From Watersipora subatra (Eukaryota; Bryozoa; Gymnolaemata; Cheilostomatida; Watersiporidae), in NCBI RefSeq assembly GCF_963576615.1, contig NC_088711.1:35886121-35950120 (forward strand): a stretch of DNA of 64,000 nt, given 5' to 3'. Shown here piece after piece: positions 52,101-59,800 of the stretch (within the stretch, counting starts at the first letter, position 1; every line of letters starts with the position of its first letter). Both the position numbers and the translations under genes were made by a program. The notes under the pieces are model-generated. The model saw only the letters and a list, made by a program, of their open reading frames with translations. It made no database searches and was not told the DNA's origin.

Positions 52101-52510
52101 AGCCACAGCTGCCTAATCAGCAGCCACAGTTGCCCAACCAGATTCAGCAAACCCCAATGGCTCATCCAGGGCAAGCATTCAACCCTTACAACATGCAAGG
52201 TATAAAATTAATAAGGAAAAGCTTTGCAATGTATTGGCTATTGGTTCATCGTAAGGATTCAGTGTACCAATTATTTTTTATTGACAATATTTCAGGCATG
52301 TCAGAAAATTTGCCAAGCAGTGGACCTCCAACCTATCAGTCTATTATGCAGCAGCCCAACCAGCACATGTCAGGACAGTACCCACCACAGCATGTCACTC
52401 CCCAATCTGGCTACAGTAATCCTGGGCAGTACCAGCAGTACCCACCTGATCAGCAATTCCAGCAAGCACCACCAGCTGTAGATGATTCGCAGCTTATTTC
52501 TTTTGACTAA
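31118..52510 (+). CDS. HGS: Hrs/HGS, ESCRT-0 subunit
   Basis: Sixteen exons, all GT-AG with matching phases: 31118-31163, 31639-31723, 31960-32035, 33860-33952, 34249-34369, 35631-35752, 36709-36842, 37604-37716, 39497-39654, 40160-40405, 46128-46359, 46537-46709, 50407-50538, 51063-51264, 51771-52199, 52296-52510. The product is 858 aa against 777 in human. The VHS domain spans about 10-140 (ILESVVKNCGPKVH) and the FYVE finger about 160-222. All eight zinc ligands are present (C168, C171, C184, C187, C192, C195, C214, C217), with RRHHCR and RVC for PI3P binding. A UIM lies at 271-288 (EEEEQLQLALAISQSEAE). The helical core covers about 320-577 (RYFDRGYWEQKE, YEGLQDKLAQLRDARDAL). The Gln/Pro-rich tail ends in LISFD, a clathrin-box-like motif. 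Hrs with STAM captures ubiquitinated cargo on early endosomes; that role is inferred from family. Start context AAAATGT has A at -3. Confidence 0.97.
32086..32130. repeat. Perfect 18-bp hairpin with 9-nt loop (HGS intron 3)
   Basis: TGGCCCCTGTTTTGCAAT at 32086-32103 and its exact reverse complement at 32113-32130, loop ATTTTATGT. Confidence 0.95.
32217..33595 (+). repeat. Unclassified dispersed repeat family, copy B (interrupted)
   Basis: The head CTAGCTGTACAATCCGGCGT and the next ~190 bp (AAAAAAGTCTTTGGACAGAA, ATTTGTATTTAACATATA, AACTACATATCATGAGA) match copy A at 20654. The tail near 33530 (TAGCCGGAATG, TTTTGAGAAATAAATAC) matches the copy A tails. A TIR element of 577 bp is inserted in it, leaving about 0.8 kb of the repeat. 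Confidence 0.65.
32527..33103. mobile_element. 577-bp Tc1-like MITE
   Basis: The left end CAGTGCCGTCAGAAATTATG and the inverted right end CAGTGCTGTCAGAAATTATG extend to at least 28 bp with one mismatch. They are flanked by TA at 32525-32526 and 33104-33105. CAGTG ends and a TA target fit Tc1/mariner. No transposase remains, so it is non-autonomous. It lies in HGS intron 3. Confidence 0.9.
34060..34118. repeat. 13-bp tandem repeat (HGS intron 4)
   Basis: About four to five units of AGTAGATTTACAA. Confidence 0.85.
35140..35390. repeat. 35-bp tandem repeat, ~7 copies (HGS intron 5)
   Basis: Unit GCTTGCCAGTCATGTGCACT followed by GTGGGAGACCATCAT, nearly identical between copies. The overlapping short open frames across it are repeat artefacts. 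Confidence 0.9.
35400..35530 (+). repeat. Probable tRNA-derived SINE head
   Basis: TCTAATTGTAATGCGCTGGC resembles a degenerate A box. GGTTCGATTCC at 35439-35449 is a perfect B box, followed by CATGCAAGGCA. No closed acceptor stem or anticodon arm can be drawn, so it is not a functional tRNA gene. The tail (TAACGCTCTTCGCATGGCTT) is of unknown family. Confidence 0.5.
37925..38350. repeat. 41-bp tandem repeat, ~10 copies (HGS intron 8)
   Basis: Unit GAATTATAGACACCTTAGTC then TAAACATGAATATGTTTATGA. Each unit contains two small inverted repeats: TAGAC...GTCTA and TAAACA...TGTTTA. Confidence 0.9.
38585..38765. repeat. 18-bp tandem repeat (HGS intron 8)
   Basis: Units AGTGAGTTTTGAGTTCAA, about nine copies with divergence. 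The six-residue periodic open frames on both strands are artefacts. Confidence 0.85.
40855..45755. repeat. 24-bp minisatellite/satellite array, ~204 copies
   Basis: Unit TTARTGATACAAGATGTTATAGCC fills HGS intron 10 (40406-46127). Only a few positions vary: A/G in TTARTG, G/T in AAKATG, T/A in TTWTAG, C/T in AGYC, and rare GACG. The unit is a multiple of three without stops in the plus frame, which produces an apparent 1638-codon ORF with period VIQDVIAL/MIQDVIAL. Rare variants at 43921 and 44001 recur at 44473 and 44553. They mark a 552-bp (23-unit) internal duplication. Confidence 0.97.
46735..46975. repeat. AT-rich tandem repeat after HGS exon 12
   Basis: Units of ATAGTGATATATATATATTC type begin within 30 bp of the exon 12 donor (CAG|GTTCCT). 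A (TA)n tract follows at 47093-47150. Confidence 0.9.
47490..47635. mobile_element. Foldback MITE inserted in the LINE fragment
   Basis: The left arm (CTAGATGAATGCCTGTATTG, then AATACAAAACAGCTTATAAA) and the right arm, inverted (CCAGGTGAATTCCCGGCGTT, then AATAAAAACAGCTTATAAAC), form ~45-bp imperfect inverted repeats around a short centre. A related solo arm is at 27770. Confidence 0.7.
47636..47712 (+). repeat. Weak tRNA-like segment
   Basis: CTAGTCTCATTGGTAAGCTC resembles an A box, and CAAGTTCATAATCTAG a degraded B box about 45 bp later. It may be SINE debris; the cloverleaf does not close. Confidence 0.2.
48795..49835. repeat. Long inverted repeat pair (HGS intron 12)
   Basis: GAGATGTTATATTAAACTAA and ATCAAGCAAGGGATATCACC at about 48808-48850 match the reverse complement of 49766-49822. 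Just inside, CTCAGGATACGATTG resembles the reverse complement of CAAAATCGTAACCCGAGG near 49692. A further tract (TACAGTGCATCCTCGGGTTA, inverted) is typical of a transposon end. Possibly an old TIR element; boundaries uncertain. Confidence 0.45.
49960..50190. repeat. Degenerate ~20-bp tandem repeat (HGS intron 12)
   Basis: Repeated words such as ACAATAGTTTGAGTTAT and GTTGTACAATAG, poorly conserved. Confidence 0.6.
50539..50765. repeat. 23-bp minisatellite starting at HGS exon 13 donor
   Basis: Units GTAGGTATCTTGTGCGGATACGT in about nine to ten copies begin at the donor CAG|GTATGCTGGATGGATACG. The first degenerate unit is the intron start itself. Confidence 0.8.
50816..50868. repeat. 23-bp hairpin, one mismatch, 7-nt loop
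   Basis: GATTTAATATTAGTAAATCT at 50816 onward faces AGATTTACCAATATTAAATC ending at 50868, loop AATAACC. In HGS intron 13. Confidence 0.9.
51957..52152 (+). repeat. 21-bp coding tandem repeat (LPNQQQQ) in HGS exon 15
   Basis: Nine seven-residue units of the type LPNQQQQ/LPNQQPQ at about residues 709-771 of the Hrs tail. The DNA unit TTGCCCAACCAGCAACAACA(G) is conserved at third positions, so the expansion is recent. The frame is intact. Confidence 0.9.
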
Positions 52511-52621
52511 TACCCTAGGTTACAGCTTAGTTATATCAATGGTTTAGTGAAGTTTTTTATGCTTTTATGTCTTAGAATGATTCACAGGGTGCAAACATAA
52601 TTCTATTGTAAAACTGTAAAA

Positions 52622-52627
52622 TTTATT
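52622..52627 (-). promoter_or_regulatory. Candidate poly(A) signal for MCRIP
   Basis: TTTATT on the plus strand reads AATAAA on the minus strand, 369 bp downstream of the MCRIP stop. Closer sites may exist; use is inferred. Confidence 0.4.
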
Positions 52628-52739
52628 CATCAAAATATTACAATAATCATGAATGATTGATACAGCCAAAGGACTGCGGTATGTCAACTAAATTGCACAA
52701 AGACACCCAAAGGTCAAACACCTACTAAAAGGGTCTCAC

Positions 52740-52745
52740 AATAAA
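52740..52745 (+). promoter_or_regulatory. Candidate poly(A) signal for HGS
   Basis: AATAAA, 230 bp after the HGS stop; a second lies at 52808-52813. Both lie downstream, in HGS sense, of the opposing MCRIP signal, so the two 3'UTRs would overlap. Confidence 0.45.
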
Positions 52746-52995
52746 TTGATTAAAACTACAAAAAATGGAATACATTATTTTTTGGTGCATACAATTCGGC
52801 AGTGTACAATAAATACCGTCACTCATCTAGTCAAATGGAAAACTCTCCCTAGTTACATAAAACTTGTTTCACTCCCTGCTACAACAACATACACAAACAA
52901 TGGCACCTCAAGTTTAAAATGTCGTGCATCAAACTTCACACACATAAATATCGGTGATGGTCGACACACGGAGCAGACGAGGTCCATCATTAATG

Positions 52996-54931
52996 CTATG
53001 AACTTGGCAAGTACTTCTGGTATAATCTATCAGCTAAAAACCTTTCTAGGTCGAAAGGCATGAAATCTGCAACAACCAATAAGACTGCAGAAGTTTAGAT
53101 TGAACAGTCAAGTTTAATGAAAGAACTGAGCGAATGTGTCCGACTACTAACAGAAGCCAATGGCGCACAGAATTGTGTGTAGGCCATAAAAACGGGCCTA
53201 GGTAATAAAAATGCTAAGCACCTTGGCAGAGTGTCATAAACAATTGACAAACAAATTATATCAAATGGGAAGGTCAATCGTGTGAATTAAATGACTGTAA
53301 AAACTGAACAGGGGTTGAAATTGGCATCCCCATTATTTTGGAAAAATGAGGAAAGGTTTGCTAAGATGAGTATGGTTGAAGAGCGGTGTCACTTGGCAAC
53401 CTTAATAAAAACCAACCATAAATGGCTTCTGTAAGGTGACCATTATTAACTGGAGTAGCTTTAAGAGGAGCTGTTAAAACCATGTATATGTTACTGAATG
53501 TTAACTGATAGATCAAACCAAACACCCAAAAAATACCAAAATTATCCCCAAAATTAAGCAAAAAGAAGACAGCAGTAGAACACCACATTCGCAATTTCCA
53601 GATATCAGTTCATCTGGCAACATAAACAATTTGAGCCTCGATGGGTAGGATTTTTCACACTTGCTTATCATACTGTTTATGTTATATCTAGCCCGGATGC
53701 CAGCAAGAGTCATTTTGTAACCCTAACAATGTATCATTACACACCGCAGATACTAGGGCAGCTTACTTTCAGGGCTTTTTTAACAAACTTATGTTTAACA
53801 AAGCACTACTAGGAACTTGTGACATTTCAGCTTTTCAGTGGTTGACAAATATCGATTGATATTTCGGTAAGCCGCTAGCCACTGCAGTTTTACGACAACT
53901 AAAAGGCAAAATAAGCACACATACTGATTTGGCCTACAGACATCTTCCTGCAATCACCTACAGAGGTATGTTACAAGACCTACCTTTAAGCACAGGGTTG
54001 AGTTCCTTCTCTATGTAGTATACTGTTCCACCTTCTACAAGTGTGAAGCAGAATCATAGTAGGTATATAGAGAGGAAGTAGGGAGGAACAAGAGTATACA
54101 TCTCAAGCCAGCCATACAACGCGAATCAGTTCAAGCCAATGCATGCCAGTCATTTTCCCTTGAACTTGCACATGTAGAAGGGACATGAATGCTGACCATT
54201 ACTAATTCAAGAAAACAATGTCCTGCTGTTAGAGCAGCAATTAGTATGTCAAATAATATGCTATGGCGTAAATATGTGCACATAGGATGTAATGGGTGTA
54301 ATAGCATCTCCAAGGCTGTAATCAAGCTTGTTCCGTGAGCTAACGATGACTCACCTGCACTAGAATCATTTTTCTTATTGTCTAAGTCTCTTTTAACACT
54401 CTGCCAAGCTGCAAGAAATGACAACTCCTAGTGAACAACGCCAGTCCTAGTAACCACGGTTGTTAGCTAAGCTACGTTTCACACTGTTGTCAGCTAAGAA
54501 ATATTTCAAAGCAGCTTTCTTGCTTAGAAGCACAATTAAGGATTCAAAAATGAATTGTTGTAACATATATTATATACAAAAATAAATATCTTACAATAAC
54601 CATATACCTAAACTACAAGTACTTACTAGCAGATAAATATTTGACTATATTCTCATGCTCCTGCGTGTAAGTATGCATGTCATTCTGTGACTTGGAGCGA
54701 TGCATTCTTCTCTGAGCAAACACAGGCTGTTTACTGCTTCAACAAAATAATCATTGGTAAGAAGCTATATGTATATTTCGTAAAAATAGCACAGTGCGAT
54801 TAAATGATAAAGAAAACGGAAATATTGAGAACCAAAGAGCGAAAGCCTAATATGTGTTAGAAAGAGAACAGAAAGGTTTAGTAGTAAACTAGTACAAACC
54901 TGTAATCCTTGCATTTCTTTTTTTCAGCCAT
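52996..54931 (-). CDS. MCRIP: MCRIP (FAM195) family protein
   Basis: Five minus-strand exons in coding order: 54931-54900, 54733-54627, 54408-54355, 54034-53984 and 53066-52996 (TAG at 52996-52998). All are GT-AG with matching phases, giving 104 aa. The start sits in an ideal ACCATGG context. The product begins MAEKKKCKDYSKQPVFAQRR. The family core is YTQEHENIVKYLSATWQSVK at about 32-51, followed by YYIEKELNPVLKDFMPFDLE. Human MCRIP1/2 have HEENVRFIYEAWQ and then YVEKxPNPxLKxFxPIDL, in the same order. In vertebrates these small proteins bind CtBP or DDX6-associated complexes and are ERK-regulated; I infer a similar adaptor role. The FxPFDL ending continues with ERFLADRLYQKY, closer to MCRIP2 in length of tail. 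The gene is convergent with HGS (485 bp between stops). Confidence 0.88.
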
Positions 54932-56022
54932 GGTTGTTAAAAAAGCACCTTAGTATTTTTTCCTAACGTCACAGCACCACGACAGAAAATAGCTAACGTC
55001 CAACACCTTAGCTGCAGTATCCAAAATGAGAGCACACATTAATTGTAAACTCTCCACATCATGAGCATTAATAGCAGCTTACAAAGGAAGATGTACTCAC
55101 ATGCTGTAAGGATAATTGATGTTGCCATTTTTATCCTTCCCTATTATATCAGACTTAGGCGGTATAACCCCAGTCTCAATAGACAAAGCTACAACAGCGA
55201 AAGCTATTAAATTTTAGTAAATAATTAAAGCAGAATATAAAGCCGAAGTAGAAAGTTGTAGGTTTGAAAAGCTAAAGCAGATATCAAGCGATGAATCATA
55301 TCAACTTATAAATGCCACTTCGCTACAAATAGCAAAATAGTTTAGCACTGTGAACAAATATGCAATTCGGTAAGCTAAATGATATAAATGAGAAAGGTTA
55401 CGAAGGGGTAGATAAGCAGGTAAATATATCTTTCTTGTTGCAGCTATGAGTGAGGCTCCAGCAAAGAAATAACAGGAGACAGTATTTAAGCTTTTAGCTC
55501 AAATTTTTTAGTGCTGTAACTGCAAAGGCTATTTTTAAACCATCATTTATATAAATACGCCAATAATAATTAAATCTGCGCACAAATATGAAATCAGTTG
55601 GATGTTGACAATATAATGTGGCCAATCGCCAGATGACGCCTATGAATCTGGCAAGATTATTCTAGTATCTTAAACTCTTTTTCGATTTATTTTAGCCGTA
55701 TTCCGTAGAAAACTTACATCGTCTTGTGAAGGTGTTCTTTTTAGAACTTTTTGCGTGCGATGTAGCATGGGAAAACATTACCATCAGCTGTGCCGGTGTC
55801 ACGCCGTTTCACAATAGCCTAACACCGGATACAGCTACATAACCACAATTGCCTAGATCACCTAACTAGTAAAATAGTAAAAAAAAAACAAAAACATTCT
55901 TTGTGATCAGTTAAGCAACAAAAAAAATGTTTGCATCAACAATAGCTTTACTAAAATATTCTTCCGCGGCTTCGTAATAAAAACTCTACATGAGTATTTG
56001 ATAGCTCGTTAGCCAACGTAGG
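54932..56022. other. 5' flank of MCRIP
   Basis: No coding exon is supported. It should contain the MCRIP promoter and any 5'UTR exons (minus strand). Nothing else seen. Confidence 0.45.
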
Positions 56023-56093
56023 GCACCGCTGGTGTAATGGTATCATGCGAGATTCCCATTCTCGCGACCCGGGTTCGATTCCCGGGCGGTGCA
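56023..56093 (+). tRNA. tRNA-Gly (anticodon CCC)
   Basis: The acceptor stem GCACCGC pairs with GCGGTGC, with discriminator A at 56093. The anticodon stem CGAGA/TCTCG encloses loop TTCCCAT, giving CCC. The A box TGGTGTAATGG is at 56030-56040 and the B box GGTTCGATTCC at 56072-56082. Pol III terminator TTTTT is at 56096-56100. All stems close, there is no intron, and CCA is not encoded, as expected for a eukaryotic nuclear gene. Confidence 0.97.
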
Positions 56094-56095
56094 AC

Positions 56096-56100
56096 TTTTT
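56096..56100 (+). terminator. Pol III terminator of tRNA-Gly
   Basis: TTTTT three bases after the discriminator base. Confidence 0.9.
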
Positions 56101-56824
56101 CAACAATTTTTGTAACTTTTTGTATATATTGTGGCTTATTGTGGCTATTGTACTGCAAAGTTTATGTGTGTACGCAAAATATCATAAAATTTGAAAAAAA
56201 CATTTTTATTTACAGTTTTATTACGTTCATCTATAATACTGAAGCAAATCTTTCCAGGAGTTACGCATTATTTTCGTCGCTATTTCATTATCAACCAATT
56301 AGGTAATACTATTGTTGGTTTGTACGCCGGAAACAGCGTGTCGTATCTATAGAAACCAATATATTCCTGCCCGTTTATTGATTAATACTAAACTTTACAA
56401 TTTTTTTATAAACATAATTTGTGTAACATTGGCATGTTACACAATAATTTACGCAAAAGATGTTATATTCCATTGTTTTTAATGTAGTTCTTTTAGTTGA
56501 ATAGCACAGCATACTATTATTGTTTCGCGTAGGGTTTTTGCATCAAACACGATCCACTATGGAAAGTGTGAAAGGAAAGCAGCAACCGAAATCATCGCGT
56601 TACTAACATAGTACATGTACACCTGATACGACTGTACTATTTGGTGATTAGTAACGTTTGAATTGAAGTGTCGATCTTGTGGGGTCAGCTATTTGGATTT
56701 TCGGCAAACCAGTCAGAAATGTTTACGATAGTTTGCGCTTAAGTTGTTTATTGTCATAAATATTTGTTTTAATTATTTTCAAACAATAACTAGCTAAAAG
56801 AGACTTTACAACATACGACTAAAG
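56101..56824. other. 5' flank of the QRICH2-like gene
   Basis: No open frame of note, apart from one reading out of the tRNA. It should contain the promoter of the gene starting at 56825; no clear TATA box or other element can be assigned. Confidence 0.4.
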
Positions 56825-59800
56825 ATGCCTGATGTGGTGAATTTAGCTCAATTGCTTGAAGCTTCAATAGGAGCTCCTGAACTTGGAGCTGTCAATTTCA
56901 ACCATCTCCACAAACTCTTACTTGAAATCATAAGTCGATTGGATGGATCACCAGCTACTCCTGTTTTGGATATTGACAACAAGCGAGATGCCAAAGCAGC
57001 GTCATTGGGTTTTCAAAAGTCATCTTACAGTGCTCTATCTGAGAAAGTAGGCAAAATTGAAAGGGAGCTGAATCATATGTCGACAACTCTACCTGACACC
57101 AAAGAAGTGATTTCGAAGGTTAAGAGTGACACTCCCCTTACTGACCTTTGGCAGCACATGCAACTTAACAAGAGGGTCGAAACAAATGAAGATGGCATTA
57201 AAACTGTAAGTTAGTTGTTTTTTTACGTAAAATAAATCTTCATTAATATGTTCAACTTGCATCATATGCCATGATTGTACAGACTCATGGAAAGTCGAGC
57301 AGGTTTGTTTTCAGATAGGAAAAGCTCAATTCCTTTGGAATAAGAATAAAATTGTTTTTGTTTGAGCTTTGCACAAACATTGATATTGAAACTCGGCATA
57401 CAACATTGCTCCGACTAGTTCTTAACAATCTGAAGTAGACTTGCTCATAGGTAAGGCTTTTTTTATTTAGCTATTGTTATTCCAATATTTGCTGCTTTGC
57501 ATCTAATAAGCAAAAGGCTTTACTCATGTTACATGTTGGTATTCAGCAAATATATCTGTCATGTTCAAACATTGCTTCACGAGTTTCCACTTGGGTTACT
57601 TGCAATATCATACATCTAGGCTAAAAACTCATCCCCCCCTTTCCAACCCACCCCCTTTTTGTCACCATTACTTTAGTTCAACACAGCAACACCTTTGTGA
57701 TGGCTAACAAAAATATTTCTATCCAAGAGTAACATTGAGGCTATATGCTGTATGATAATGGAACAACTACAGTATGGATAGAGCATAGCTATCAGGTCCA
57801 CAAAAATGCATTTCCAATAATAATTTAAGAAATAATTTATTAAAAAATCAGTTCACATTAATTTAAGGATTTTATGTAGTTTTGTTGTAATTTCCATGTT
57901 TTAGCTCAATCGCTGAGTTGGGTAAACTAGGTGTGAGAATAACAATATTGCACGAATATGCACTAGGAATGGCATTATGCAAATGTATTAGGATTTTTAG
58001 TTTACAAAAGAGGTCGACAAATGTATCACTAGTAATTCTAGCAATAACACATACTAGTATTAGTAGTGCTAGGTGTATTAGTAATATTGGCACATCCAGT
58101 CAAGTGTACAAGCTTGCAATATTGTACGAGTGTCTTGGCCAGGGTAACTGACACTCAGCATGACTATACACGGACTCTACACCGCCTCTACACTGACTCT
58201 GCACCGACTCTACGCCAACTCTACACTGGCTCTACACTGTCTCTACACCGACTCTACGCCAACTCTGCACCAACTCTACACCAACTCTACACTGACCATG
58301 GTCGCATTGAAACGGGTTGTACCGGGGCAGCTCAGATTGCTATGGATAAGCTCAGATGTTCATGGATCACTCACCTTATATTGGAATGTCAACTGCTTCC
58401 CTTAGTGTTATATTCAACCTGTGTTTAAGTAACTTATCACAAATACAAACTACACAATTTAGTCGCTAAAAGAATTATTATTTTTCCGTTGATACCATTT
58501 TGCTGCAGTTTGACATCAATATGAATAATTCAACTAGTGTCTAAGCCAAATGTGCACTGCACCACTCGACCCTTCTGAGATAGTAGTTCAGCAAGCCTGT
58601 GAACTTTTCTCATGGCACCTTGTCTCTGTTTAACATTTGTAAGACCCACCCTAACTCTGCAATTTGTAAATATTAGCTAATATTGAGAGCTAAAGAAACT
58701 GCTTTAGGGTAATAAAAAGTGAAGATAAATTTCTGTTTGGATTTAATTTAATAGTAATAAATAAGTTTTTGCCTGTTTTATTGCAGGCAATGAGTTTGAT
58801 TGAGCAGCTGATAAAGGACATGTCTGAGCTCAAAGATGAGAACAAAGACCTGAGGAGCAAGCTAGACAAAGTAAGTCAGAAAATCCCTGAATGTTTATAG
58901 TAGAGACAGTTGCTCTTTTTGATGGTCCTGCAACACAAGATAAGAGGTGATGTAACATAATCCTTCGTTGTCATTGTCGCATCTCTACAAAACTTATGCC
59001 TATATTTTTATGGCCAGTTCACTTATTACTGCTCACCTCTACTATCTGATGTGTGGTCATAGTACATGAGTGATCAGTAAAATTTATTGTACACATATAG
59101 AAAAGGCAGTATACTATCTGGGTGTGGTCATAGTACATGAGGATCAATAAAATTTATTATACTCATATAGAGAAGGCAGTTTACTATCTGATGTGTCATC
59201 ATAGTGCATAAGTGATCAGTAAAATTTATTATACTCATATAGAGAAGGCAGTTTACTATCTGATGTGTCATCATAGTGCATAAGTGATCAGTAAAAGTTA
59301 TTATACTCATATAGAGAAGGCAGTATACTATCTGGTGTGTCATCACAGTACATGAGTGATCAGTAAAAGTTATTATACGCCTTTAGAGAAGGCAGTATAC
59401 TATATGATGTGTGGTCATAGTACATGAGTGATCAGTAAAATTAATTGTACACATATAGAGAAGGCAGTATACTATCTGATGTGTGGTCATAGTACATGAG
59501 TGATCAGTAAAATTTATTGTACACATATAGAAAAGGCAGTATACTATCTGGGTGTGGTCATAGTACATGAGGATCAATAAAATTTATTATACTCATATAG
59601 AGAAGGCAGTTTACTATCTGATGTGTCATCATAGTGCATAAGTGATCAGTAAAAGTTATTATACTCATATAGAGAAGGCAGTATACTATCTGATGTGTCA
59701 TCATAGTGCATAAGTGATCAGTAAAAGTTATTATACTCATATAGAGAAGGCAGTACACTATCTGGTGTGTCATCATAGTGCATAAGTGATCAGTAAAAGT

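Noticed and set aside
56037-56306. 89-codon ORF starting in the tRNA gene
   Set aside because: It begins inside the tRNA-Gly and reads through the Pol III terminator; a chance frame.
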